NCBI GenBank assembly: GCA_021776915.1
Contig: JAIQZU010000031.1
Span: 1 to 39,913 of the forward strand
DNA from: Candidatus Scalindua sp.
Lineage (GTDB): Bacteria; Planctomycetota; Brocadiia; Brocadiales; Scalinduaceae
DNA length: 39,913 bases
Reading direction: 5' to 3'
Position numbers and translations under genes: made by a program. Positions 6,330-12,435 of the stretch are shown piece by piece; position 1 is the stretch's first letter, and the number at the start of each line of letters is the position of its first letter. The notes below the pieces were generated by a model that did no database searches, was not told where the DNA came from, and saw only the letters and a program-made list of their open reading frames with translations.

Positions 6330-7595
6330 TCATCGGCGCATGTCCTCGACCCGCTCCCGAGCGAGGTTCAAGTAGACATCTTCCGTCCCTGGGCTCGCAT
6401 GCCCGAGGAAGTTCCGCAGCATCGCGCCGGTTACGCCGGGCAGCATCGCGAGCTCCGTCGCGGCCGAGTGCTTCAGGTGGTAGGGGCTCACGTACTCGAC
6501 CTCCGCGTCGGTGCACGCCGTCTGCCACCGCTCGATGATTGACCAGTGTGACCACCGGCGCGCGCCAACCTTGCCCCGGGGGTTCACGAAGAGCGGCACC
6601 CCCTCGCGTCGTAGGCGTTCCTCGGGTGTGGCTTCAGCGATCCGCTCGTGGATCCAGTCAGCCAGGAGCACATTCGCTCCCACGGTCCGCGTCTGGCGGT
6701 TCTTCGTCGGTCCCCAGCCGGCGGCAGCCTCGGCCCCGTCCATCGAGCGCTCGATGCGTACACGAGCGCGCTTTTCGCCATCGACCTCCCATGTCTTGCA
6801 GTGAACCAGGTCGAGGGGCCGAGCCTCGCACGGTCGGATGGCGTGGTACAGGGCCAGATAGATGCCCTGGTCGGTGCGGGGCATGCCGGTGATGACGGCC
6901 AGCACGTCCTCGGGCTCCATGATCGCGGGCGGCTTCTTCTCCTGCTTCAGCCTCGGGAAGTCGGGCACCGCCCCGATCTTGCCGCGCCGGGCGAACCACT
7001 TCATGCAGCGCTTCAGATCGTCCAGCGCGTGGTTCGCGGTCTTGGCTCCGATCTCGAACTCCTCGCGCAGCCAGAGCGACCACTCCTCGAGCGCGCCATA
7101 GTTCACGGCGTCGATCGACCAGTCGCGCCAGAACGAGAAGTAGCCACCGTCCCGCTTGAGCTTCCGCTTCAGCTCGCGGAAGGTGCGCGGCCGGATGTCG
7201 CCTTCGGCCAGGCGCCGCTCCTCCATGTCGAGGAACAGGTTCATCACGGTCAGGACGCCTCGATCTTCCTTGGCCCGCTCGTCATAGGGAGCGATCGAGC
7301 GCTCCAGATCCTGGGTAGCCGCGAAGGTTGCGCGGATCCGCTTGAGCGCGATGTCCGCGAGCTCGGGCGTCATCGTGACCCAATGGTCACTGCCGACGGG
7401 GAACTTCCCGAGGTAGCGCCGCTCGCCCTGGTACTTGATCACGATCCGGGCCTTCCCGCCCGGTCGCACCTGGATTGCCCCGAGATCCCTCGCCAACAGC
7501 TCACCCTCCAGACTCGTGCCAGTCCGAAGAGAGGGAATCGCTTCTAGGCGGATTTCGCCAATCGGGCGCTCCAGACTGGGGGCGGGGTGGGTCAC
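6330..7595 (-). CDS. int: Tyrosine integrase
   Basis: Start GTG 7595 overlaps the stop of the DUF5131 gene, giving 421 residues. An N-terminal arm-binding-like region (about 1-75) is followed by a core-binding helical domain (about 95-210, with SFWRDWSIDAVNYGALEEW) and the catalytic domain. Catalytic candidates are Arg254 (AIRPCEA), Lys298 (PTKNRQT), the box YHLKHS (372-377), His399 (GHAS) and the nucleophile Tyr408 (EDVYLNL). The box is normally HxLRHS, so the His is Tyr and the second Arg is Lys here. With attP just downstream it should integrate the phage at a host tRNA-Glu gene. Confidence 0.88.
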   Translation of the reverse strand: MTHPAPSLERPIGEIRLEAIPSLRTGTSLEGELLARDLGAIQVRPGGKARIVIKYQGERRYLGKFPVGSDHWVTMTPELADIALKRIRATFAATQDLERSIAPYDERAKEDRGVLTVMNLFLDMEERRLAEGDIRPRTFRELKRKLKRDGGYFSFWRDWSIDAVNYGALEEWSLWLREEFEIGAKTANHALDDLKRCMKWFARRGKIGAVPDFPRLKQEKKPPAIMEPEDVLAVITGMPRTDQGIYLALYHAIRPCEARPLDLVHCKTWEVDGEKRARVRIERSMDGAEAAAGWGPTKNRQTRTVGANVLLADWIHERIAEATPEERLRREGVPLFVNPRGKVGARRWSHWSIIERWQTACTDAEVEYVSPYHLKHSAATELAMLPGVTGAMLRNFLGHASPGTEDVYLNLARERVEDMRR

Positions 7596-8638
7596 GCCGG
7601 GAACTCCTGGACGCGGAGATCCTCGGGCCACCCATGAGGGTCGGCGCCTTTCGAGTCGATCGGACGCATCTCGCCAACGTCGCTCTCTTCTGAAATGCCG
7701 GTCCATGCGTCGGTGAGGCTGATCGACTGCCAGTCCTTGAACTCGATCAGGGGCCTCTTCCCAAGCTGCTTCACGAATACCGGGACATCCGCCTCCCCGC
7801 ACTGCTCCACGATGGATCGGATCCACTCGACATTGCAGGGGCGGGCGCCTGGTCCTGATTCGCCTCCGACGATTATCCAATCGATGGACTCCAGGGCCTC
7901 GGTCATCGTTTCGTGTTCGCAGAGGCGGCACTGCCATGCATTGGTGTCGGGCTCGTGGTAGCCATCTTCATGCCGGCACCCGACAGCTTCCACCAGATCG
8001 AGCGGCCCGAGCAACGGCTCACAGCTCAGGAATCGCACAGCCGCAGGAGTCTGGAGCAGGAGAGGGATCCTCTCGTCTGCTCGCTTCTGGTCTTCAACGC
8101 TCACGCCTAGGTGGACGTTGGGGAGGGTCAGGTTCTCCTGGATGCCACCCCACCATGCGTCGAAGCCCATCATTGCGCCCGGACTCGGATTCTCGCGCCG
8201 CTCGATGATGTACTCGCACATCGCTCCGACCTTGAGCATCCACCACTCCTCGTTTCCAAGTAGCGAGCGCATACGCTCCGGTCTCTTTGTGAGCACCTGG
8301 AATGTGTGCTGCTCGGCCAAGGCCATCGTGGTGAACACGTCAGCGATGAACTCGTCCGGCACGCGCTCATGGAACAGGTCGCTCATCGAGTTGACGAAGA
8401 TCCTGCGGGGCTTCCGCCAACGAAGCGGTGCCTCTAAGCGATTCGGCAAGCATCGAACCTCTCCGTTCCACCGGGGCCCCTTGTCCCCCGCGGTCGTCAA
8501 TCCTTCGTGAGCAGGCTGCATTGCTCGATGGGCAACGCGCTCCGCATAGCAGTGCTCACAGCCAGGGGAGACCCGAGAGCATCCGACCGTGGGATTCCAG
8601 GTTGCGTCCGTCCAGGAAATGCCGGTCTTGCCGCCCAT
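7592..8638 (-). CDS. DUF5131 (phage Gp37/Gp68, three-Cys-motif) protein
   Basis: ATG 8638 shares its A with the upstream TGA; the product is 348 residues. The N-terminus (GISWTDATWNP) and Cys20, Cys27 and Cys30 in the pattern CxxxxxxCxxC followed by YAE are diagnostic of PF07505. RIFVNSMSDLFH, LTKRPERM, VHLGVSVEDQ, FLSCEPLLGPL and WIIVGGESGPGARP follow in family order. A likely lineage-specific insert carries extra Cys/His (CRHEDGYHE and CRLCEHE), possibly zinc-binding. The three-Cys cluster resembles that of radical-SAM barrel proteins; the reaction is unknown. It precedes int and follows a LexA-type regulator. Confidence 0.85.
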   Translation of the reverse strand: MGGKTGISWTDATWNPTVGCSRVSPGCEHCYAERVAHRAMQPAHEGLTTAGDKGPRWNGEVRCLPNRLEAPLRWRKPRRIFVNSMSDLFHERVPDEFIADVFTTMALAEQHTFQVLTKRPERMRSLLGNEEWWMLKVGAMCEYIIERRENPSPGAMMGFDAWWGGIQENLTLPNVHLGVSVEDQKRADERIPLLLQTPAAVRFLSCEPLLGPLDLVEAVGCRHEDGYHEPDTNAWQCRLCEHETMTEALESIDWIIVGGESGPGARPCNVEWIRSIVEQCGEADVPVFVKQLGKRPLIEFKDWQSISLTDAWTGISEESDVGEMRPIDSKGADPHGWPEDLRVQEFPA

Positions 8639-9012
8639 CACGCCACCCCAAGGGCCGAGCGGAACCGCTTCAGATCTTCCGGCATCGGGAGCCGATTGAG
8701 CCTCAGGGATTCTGCGATCGGCAGCGAGGCCTCTCGTAGTTCGCGAAGTTGATCCACCACCGAGCAATCCCGGAGCGCAATTCCCCGCGGAGCGTTTCGG
8801 AGCTTCGCCACGTGCCCTTTCTTGGCCAGCTGCATCACGAGGCCATGCGCTGTCGAGGTCGAGACTCCGCCCAAGTGCTCTGCGATCTCATCGTTCGTCG
8901 GCGCGTAGCCCTTCGCCTTCCACATCCTCTCGATGAAAGTGAGCACTTTCCTCTGGCCGGGAGTCAGAGGGGCCGGCACGCCGGCTGCGAATCCAGAGTG
9001 GACTTCGCCCAT
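8638..9012 (-). CDS. LexA-type winged-helix DNA-binding protein without protease domain
   Basis: ATG 9012 overlaps the upstream TGA (TGATG), giving 124 residues. The segment LTPGQRKVLTFIERMWKAKG, then YAPTNDEIAEHLG, STSTAHGLVMQLAKKGHV and RGIALRD reproduces the LexA N-terminal domain (PF01726). The Ser/Lys autoprotease domain of LexA is missing; the C-terminal 45 residues are a short helical tail. It may compete for SOS-type sites or regulate phage genes. The target is unknown. Confidence 0.75.
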   Translation of the reverse strand: MGEVHSGFAAGVPAPLTPGQRKVLTFIERMWKAKGYAPTNDEIAEHLGGVSTSTAHGLVMQLAKKGHVAKLRNAPRGIALRDCSVVDQLRELREASLPIAESLRLNRLPMPEDLKRFRSALGVA

Positions 9013-9137
9013 CACTTCTCTCCGTGCACGGGAAGGCACCGCTCACACCAGGGCCGGCCGTTGATGACGCGATAGATCTGCTTCTCCAAGGGCCGCACGT
9101 CTTCCTTGCACTGCGAGCAGACAACGAGAACAACCAT
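9012..9137 (-). CDS. Zinc-ribbon miniprotein, 41 aa
   Basis: ATG 9137 to TGA 9012, with TGATG overlaps at both ends. The product has Cys7-x2-Cys10 (VCSQCKED) and Cys31-x2-Cys34 (WCERCLP), a two-knuckle zinc ribbon, separated by PLEKQIYRVINGRP. GGAGG lies about 9 bases upstream. Small zinc ribbons of this kind act as nucleic-acid or protein adaptors. It sits between the coiled-coil protein and the LexA-type regulator. Confidence 0.65.
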   Translation of the reverse strand: MVVLVVCSQCKEDVRPLEKQIYRVINGRPWCERCLPVHGEK

Positions 9138-9604
9138 CACGAAGCCTCCGTGTATCGAAGGGCTCTGTGGAAGTTCATGACTTCACCAGCCCTCGGAACG
9201 GTCCGGGGCGGATGGAATTCGAACGCCGATTCGCAGCGTTCGGTCTCCTCGATCTCTGGGAAGTGCCCAGCGATTACGTCGGAGGCTCTCTTCAGTTCGT
9301 TGTAGGCGTCTCGGTAGGTGACGCCGGCTCGGCCGCCTTCGACCTGGTTCACGAGTACGGCCATGGCCTCGCCCTTGCCGAGGTAGGCCTCTTTGGCCAG
9401 GCGCTGAATCTCTCGTAGGTTTGCTTGGAGATCCTCGAGCTTGTCCTCGAGACGAGCATTCAACTCCCGGCAGGCGGCCAACGCGGCCTTCACGCCGCTG
9501 TGCTCATCGGCGAACTCCCGGACGGCGGCCGCGTCTACCGGCGCGCCGCAGCTCGAGGCGAGGAGCCTTTCGATTCTCTTGGCGATGGGGTCCTGGTGGG
9601 CCAA
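9137..9604 (-). CDS. Coiled-coil hypothetical protein, 155 aa
   Basis: The start is TTG 9604, preceded by GAGGGG at good spacing; no ATG or GTG fits better. A long helical region (about 25-75, including ACRELNARLEDKLEDLQANL and REIQRLAKEAY) predicts a coiled coil. The C-terminal part (YNELKRASDVIAGHFPEIEE) is also helical. No known domain. It overlaps the zinc-ribbon start by TGATG. Confidence 0.6.
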   Translation of the reverse strand: MAHQDPIAKRIERLLASSCGAPVDAAAVREFADEHSGVKAALAACRELNARLEDKLEDLQANLREIQRLAKEAYLGKGEAMAVLVNQVEGGRAGVTYRDAYNELKRASDVIAGHFPEIEETERCESAFEFHPPRTVPRAGEVMNFHRALRYTEAS

Positions 9605-9614
9605 AGCGATCCCC

Positions 9615-9983
9615 TCAGTTCAGCACCGAGGGCCGAAGCACCTCGGGCTCTCGTCTTCCCGTCTGCCACTCCCGGGCCTTCGCGCTCGGGTAGAGCTCGA
9701 TTCCACCGGGCTTGGCGCATCGCTCCAGCCATCCAGCGTCCTCGAGCTCCTTGGTGCGGCGATCGATCTGGACCGTGGTGAGCGGGAAGTCCTCGGCCTT
9801 CCCGAGATCGACCGCGGTCACGCCGGGCCACATGAGAACCTCATTCACGATCAGGCGAGCGTGGCCGCGAAGAAACGTCTTGGCCTTGTCTGCCGCGATG
9901 TGGCTGGAGATCGGATCGGAACGTCTTGCCCTCGGAGGCTCCGTCACCATGTTCCAATCGATTTCGAGCTGGTCTTCGCTCAT
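9615..9983 (-). CDS. Winged-helix phage regulator, 122 aa
   Basis: ATG 9983 follows GAGAAGGG. The segment RRSDPISSHIAADKA is the hallmark DPxxSHxAA motif of a widespread phage protein family. A winged helix follows (LIVNEVLMWPGVTAVDLG, then TTVQIDRRTKELEDAGWLER), with a helix, turn, recognition helix and a basic strand. Such proteins are thought to regulate early genes or assist replication; binding is inferred. It is the third or fourth gene of the leftward operon. Confidence 0.7.
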   Translation of the reverse strand: MSEDQLEIDWNMVTEPPRARRSDPISSHIAADKAKTFLRGHARLIVNEVLMWPGVTAVDLGKAEDFPLTTVQIDRRTKELEDAGWLERCAKPGGIELYPSAKAREWQTGRREPEVLRPSVLN

Positions 9984-10114
9984 CGAAAGACCCTTCTCTG
10001 GTGAGGGAGGAGGGCACCTGACTGGCAAGCGTTGAGGTGCTCCGTCGCACGGCGCATGGCTCGGTGGTGGGCGCGTCGCTCTCGACGTCGCTGCCAGAGG
10101 CGCCACCAGCTCAC
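9980..10114 (-). CDS. Arg-rich miniprotein, 44 aa
   Basis: GTG 10114 overlaps the TGA of the 47-residue membrane ORF (GTGA), and its own TGA overlaps the ATG of the winged-helix gene (ATGA). About a quarter of its residues are Arg (MSWWRLWQRRRERRAHHRAM). There is no separate ribosome-binding site. The two exact overlaps argue for a real coupled gene. High positive charge suggests nucleic-acid binding, which is unproven. Confidence 0.45.
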   Translation of the reverse strand: MSWWRLWQRRRERRAHHRAMRRATEHLNACQSGALLPHQRRVFR

Positions 10115-10254
10115 GAGCGCCACCGCCGGGAGATCGCGTACTCGCGCGCCACGAGAGATCCCACCATCAGAATCGGAACCACTATTCCGATGGCCATGTA
10201 CCAGTCGCTAGGAGATGCGCCCCAATCGATTCGCGTGAGGATGTCCCAGCTCAT
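10111..10254 (-). CDS. Small single-pass membrane protein, 47 aa
   Basis: ATG 10254 overlaps the upstream TGA (ATGA). Residues about 18-36 (DWYMAIGIVVPILMVGSLV) form one membrane helix, followed by a basic tail (AREYAISRRWRS) that predicts N-out, C-in. It lies second in the leftward operon, where lambdoid phages often carry small accessory proteins. No family recognised. Confidence 0.6.
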   Translation of the reverse strand: MSWDILTRIDWGASPSDWYMAIGIVVPILMVGSLVAREYAISRRWRS

Positions 10255-10520
10255 GCTGCAAGCTCATCGAGGTGAGCTGCATCTTCACAGAGACGATCCG
10301 CTGCACTCCTTGCCTGGAAGAGAGGGGCACCGTTCCGGGTGATCCCTGTTCTCACCAGCAGATTGATCTGCTTCAGCTGGCTGATGGCCCGGGATGCGTT
10401 CGTGAGACGGAAGCGCCTGCCAAGTTCGAGTATCTGCCTGTCTGTCTGGGGCTTCGCTTGAAGCTCGACCAGGGCCAGCAATTCGCCGGCGGGGTAGGGG
10501 AGTTGAATGGTCTGGTGCAT
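10251..10520 (-). CDS. Small winged-helix protein, first gene of leftward operon, 89 aa
   Basis: I choose ATG 10520 with AGGAG about 9 bases upstream; the longer frame would read through the promoter and operator. The product (MHQTIQLPYPAGELLALVEL..., then QILELGRRFRLTNASRAISQ, LKQINLLVRTG) looks like a winged helix: helix, helix-turn-helix, then a wing with LLVRTGITRNG. It is the first gene downstream of operators 1 and 2, so its expression should be repressor-controlled. Confidence 0.6.
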   Translation of the reverse strand: MHQTIQLPYPAGELLALVELQAKPQTDRQILELGRRFRLTNASRAISQLKQINLLVRTGITRNGAPLFQARSAADRLCEDAAHLDELAA

Positions 10521-10535
10521 CGGACGGGCTCCTAG

Positions 10536-10552
10536 GTTCGGGGAAAGTGAAC
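10536..10552. promoter_or_regulatory. Immunity operator 1
   Basis: GTTCGGGGAAAGTGAAC, an imperfect 17-bp palindrome with GTTC and GAAC ends. It overlaps the edge of a possible leftward -10 (TATGGT, minus strand, 10556-10551) at the head of the leftward operon. Three further copies flank the repressor gene. Confidence 0.7.
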
Positions 10553-10581
10553 CATACGGAGCGCGAACTCGCAAGCCTAAT

Positions 10582-10598
10582 GTTCGGGGAGCCCGAAC
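10582..10598. promoter_or_regulatory. Immunity operator 2
   Basis: GTTCGGGGAGCCCGAAC has perfect 7-bp arms (GTTCGGG and CCCGAAC) around GAG. It is the most symmetric of the four copies and lies 29 bases from operator 1, just upstream of where a -35 for the leftward promoter would lie. Confidence 0.7.
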
Positions 10599-10637
10599 TG
10601 TGGAGAGAATGCCTAGGCTACGCGGTGCCTTGGGCTC

Positions 10638-11066
10638 TTAGCTGCCGGTCGAGCGCTTGGAGCCGGGATTCTTGGAACGGAGGCGCCCTAAGTCGACTGT
10701 GTCGTGTGCGCCGTGAATGGCCGCTTTCGCCTCAGCCTTTCCGAGCTCAGCGAGCCATCGGATCTCAGCGGCGCCGATGGTATCGACCAAAGCGGCTGCC
10801 AGGCGGTCGACGTCTTTGTGTTTCGCCAGCAGGCGCTCCTCAAGCACCTTGGAGACGGGAGCGTCAATAGCCTCACAGAAAGCAAGGAAGAGGGGGAGAC
10901 TGAAGTTCCCGGTTCCCGACTCTGCGCCACTGATATGGCCCTTCGAGCAACCGATCGCGTCTGCGACCTCCTGCTGGGTCAGCTCCGCGACCTGGCGCCA
11001 CTTCCGCATCTGGCGCCCGACGTGCTTCGGGACATTCTGGGTCTTTTTTGACTTCTTGGCCGTCAT
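10638..11066 (-). CDS. XRE-family repressor (CI-type), 142 aa
   Basis: Start ATG 11066 is supported by GGGGGA just upstream; the in-frame upstream ATG abuts operator 3 and lacks a binding site. A helix-turn-helix of the XRE type spans about residues 17-75: VGRQMRKWRQVAELTQQEVA, then DAIGCSKGHISGAESG and FSLPLFLAFCEAIDAP. The C-terminal half is helical and Ala/Lys-rich with no LexA-type peptidase, so induction is not by standard RecA-driven self-cleavage. It is bracketed by pairs of operators, which makes it the likely immunity repressor. Confidence 0.8.
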   Translation of the reverse strand: MTAKKSKKTQNVPKHVGRQMRKWRQVAELTQQEVADAIGCSKGHISGAESGTGNFSLPLFLAFCEAIDAPVSKVLEERLLAKHKDVDRLAAALVDTIGAAEIRWLAELGKAEAKAAIHGAHDTVDLGRLRSKNPGSKRSTGS

Positions 11067-11111
11067 CGTTCCCCCGCAGGAACCACACAGCATCTCTTGG
11101 GGATGTGCCAC

Positions 11112-11128
11112 GTTTGGGGAAAGTGAAC
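11112..11128. promoter_or_regulatory. Immunity operator 3
   Basis: GTTTGGGGAAAGTGAAC differs from operator 1 at one position. It lies 46 bases upstream of the repressor start, where it could give autoregulation, and upstream of the -35 of the rightward promoter. Confidence 0.7.
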
Positions 11129-11136
11129 GTATTCCC

Positions 11137-11164
11137 TTGACGTCGGAGTGGTTCGAAGTTTAGT
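11137..11164 (+). promoter_or_regulatory. Rightward promoter for the Cro-like gene
   Basis: -35 TTGACG (11137-11142), a 16-base spacer and -10 TTTAGT (11159-11164). Operator 4 covers the -10. The predicted start of transcription is near 11171, so the mRNA would begin only a few bases before the cro ATG at 11176. Confidence 0.5.
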
Positions 11165-11174
11165 TTCCCCGAAC
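11158..11174. promoter_or_regulatory. Immunity operator 4
   Basis: In reverse orientation this is GTTCGGGGAAACTAAAC, two differences from operator 1. It spans from the rightward -10 to one base before the Cro-like ATG, so bound protein would block RNA polymerase directly. Confidence 0.7.
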
Positions 11175-11175
11175 C

Positions 11176-11418
11176 ATGACGGCGCAAGTTCTAAAGCCTG
11201 AGACGCATCCTCTTGTCCGATACGGGGAGCGCCGTGGGTGGTCTCGTCAGCAGACGGCGGACTTCTTCGAGGTTCCCTTCAGCACGTTCAAGCAACTCGT
11301 GAGTGGACACACGGGCGCCTCCTTCACCCGGGCCGAGGGCTGGGAAACCCGCACGGGAGGAGAGGTGCTCGCAGTCGAGGTGATGCGCTGGCAACAGCGT
11401 AATAGGAAGGCGGCATGA
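11176..11418 (+). CDS. Cro-like helix-turn-helix protein, 80 aa
   Basis: First gene of the rightward transcript, divergent from the repressor. Residues 12-45 (PLVRYGERRGWSRQQTADFF, then EVPFSTFKQLVSG) form a helix-turn-helix, and HTGASFTRAEGWETRTGGEV follows, reminiscent of Cro/YdaS-type proteins. There is no Shine-Dalgarno before ATG 11176 and the predicted transcript start is about five bases upstream, so it is probably translated from a leaderless mRNA. It should compete with the repressor for the four operators. Confidence 0.65.
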   Translation: MTAQVLKPETHPLVRYGERRGWSRQQTADFFEVPFSTFKQLVSGHTGASFTRAEGWETRTGGEVLAVEVMRWQQRNRKAA

Positions 11419-11468
11419 TGCGGGCCGTCCATGACGGATCCGGTCTCACCGGTCTGGTGGGAAGATGA
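11415..11468 (+). CDS. Possible 17-residue coupled ORF
   Basis: ATG 11415 overlaps the Cro-like TGA, and its own TGA overlaps the next ATG at 11465. GGAAGG lies about 4 bases upstream. The peptide is MMRAVHDGSGLTGLVGR. It may simply carry ribosomes from cro to the next gene. Confidence 0.25.
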   Translation: MMRAVHDGSGLTGLVGR

Positions 11469-11794
11469 GCGAAGCCGAAGCTGCGGGAGCACTACTGGCT
11501 CTTCTCTTTGGATTGAACATCCACGCGCTGGTCGTTGTGGTCGTTCTGTGCCGCCAGGTCCGTCGCCTCCAGCGGGTCGAGAGCCGCCTCGCGCAGCTCT
11601 GCAACTCGCCGAACGGCATTCTGGAGGTCGAGGTCATCGGGCACCCGCTGGAAGGTGAGATTGAGGTGACGGAAGAGATGATCGACGCTGGCGTTTTGGA
11701 ACTCATCGACTACGACGACGAACGTAGTTCCACGGCGGAGACAGCCGAACGGGTCTTCCGAGTCATGGCACATGCATCGAGACGGCGTGGGTAG
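11465..11794 (+). CDS. Membrane-anchored hypothetical protein, 109 aa
   Basis: An N-terminal hydrophobic helix (about 7-29, GALLALLFGLNIHALVVVVV) is followed by a basic cytoplasmic stretch (CRQVRRLQRVESR) and an acidic domain (EVIGHPLEGEIEVTEEMIDA). The layout is that of a small single-pass membrane protein. GGGAAG precedes the ATG. Early rightward position after cro suggests a role soon after infection, such as superinfection exclusion; that is inference. Confidence 0.6.
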   Translation: MSEAEAAGALLALLFGLNIHALVVVVVLCRQVRRLQRVESRLAQLCNSPNGILEVEVIGHPLEGEIEVTEEMIDAGVLELIDYDDERSSTAETAERVFRVMAHASRRRG

Positions 11795-12002
11795 CGTCAT
11801 TCGCCGCTACCTCCGCCACTGGGCGAAGGGTCTTCGCCGGGCCCTGGTCCCCCCGGCTGCTCCGGTTCAGTTCCCTCGTCTTCCGGGAGATCCTGCCCGG
11901 GACTTCCAGGAGATAGTCGACCGCGGTCTCCGTCAAGAACGCGAAAGCTTGTACGAAGAGATTCGGGATCGATTGCTGGAGGACCCCCGCTTTGCTCGTT
12001 GA
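11772..12002 (+). CDS. Hypothetical protein, 76 aa, overlaps an antisense gene
   Basis: Starts inside the end of the 109-residue gene at ATG 11772 (or GTG 11787). The basic N-terminal half (VIRRYLRHWAKGLRRAL) looks amphipathic and the C-terminal half is an acidic helix (RDFQEIVDRGLRQERESLY). Most of its length is antisense to the 136-residue minus-strand ORF ending at 11797. Codon patterns do not decide between them; both could be real convergent ends. Confidence 0.45.
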   Translation: MHRDGVGSVIRRYLRHWAKGLRRALVPPAAPVQFPRLPGDPARDFQEIVDRGLRQERESLYEEIRDRLLEDPRFAR

Positions 12003-12207
12003 TGAGATCAATCATCATCTGCAGCGACCCCTTCGTCAGCTCGGCCTCCCCGTTGAGGTTCGCGAGAGTGTTGATAAGGATCTGTCGGGCCTTGGCGATC
12101 GACAGGATGCCCTCCTGGTCGAGATGAAGAAGGATCGCGTGGAAAGCCAAATGGTGGCCACGAACCAATTCTGTCAAGAAGGTTCGGTAGTCGAGCTCCT
12201 GCGCCAC
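11797..12207 (-). CDS. Hypothetical protein, 136 aa, last gene of the lipoprotein cassette
   Basis: GTG 12207 lies 4 bases past the DUF4177 stop. The first 75 residues look like a folded helical domain (MAQELDYRTFLTELVRGHHL, then FHAILLHLDQEGILSIAKAR and QILINTLANLNG). The remaining part is a Gly/Pro/Glu-rich tail that is antisense to the rightward 76-residue ORF. The helical half is outside the overlap and is well supported; the tail may be a linker-like read-out. Confidence 0.5.
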   Translation of the reverse strand: MAQELDYRTFLTELVRGHHLAFHAILLHLDQEGILSIAKARQILINTLANLNGEAELTKGSLQMMIDLINEQSGGPPAIDPESLRTSFRVLDGDRGRLSPGSPGQDLPEDEGTEPEQPGGPGPGEDPSPSGGGSGE

Positions 12208-12210
12208 GAG

Positions 12211-12417
12211 TCACTGATCCCCGGCCGAGTCGGTGTCCCGGTAGAACACCAGCATGAAGGTGTCCTTCCCCAGGAGCAGGGTTTCCCCCGACAGGGCCCT
12301 GTCGAAGATCCAGCCTTCGCTGGCCTGCTCGTTCAGCTTCCCCTCCAGCTGCTCCGGCGTGAGGCGACCCTTCAGCATCGACTTCTGTTTCAACGGGACG
12401 ACCTTGTACTTGCGCAT
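12211..12417 (-). CDS. DUF4177 family protein, 68 aa
   Basis: MRKYKVVPLKQKSM, EQLEGKLNEQASEGWIFDRA and LLGKDTFMLVFYRD match the small DUF4177 family, a beta-alpha-beta domain of unknown function common in bacteria and phages. It is the middle gene of a three-gene leftward cassette behind the lipoprotein. ATG 12417 lies 18 bases past the lipoprotein stop with GAAAGGAAG as ribosome-binding site. Confidence 0.8.
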   Translation of the reverse strand: MRKYKVVPLKQKSMLKGRLTPEQLEGKLNEQASEGWIFDRALSGETLLLGKDTFMLVFYRDTDSAGDQ

Positions 12418-12435
12418 CAGCTTCCTTTCTTCAGC

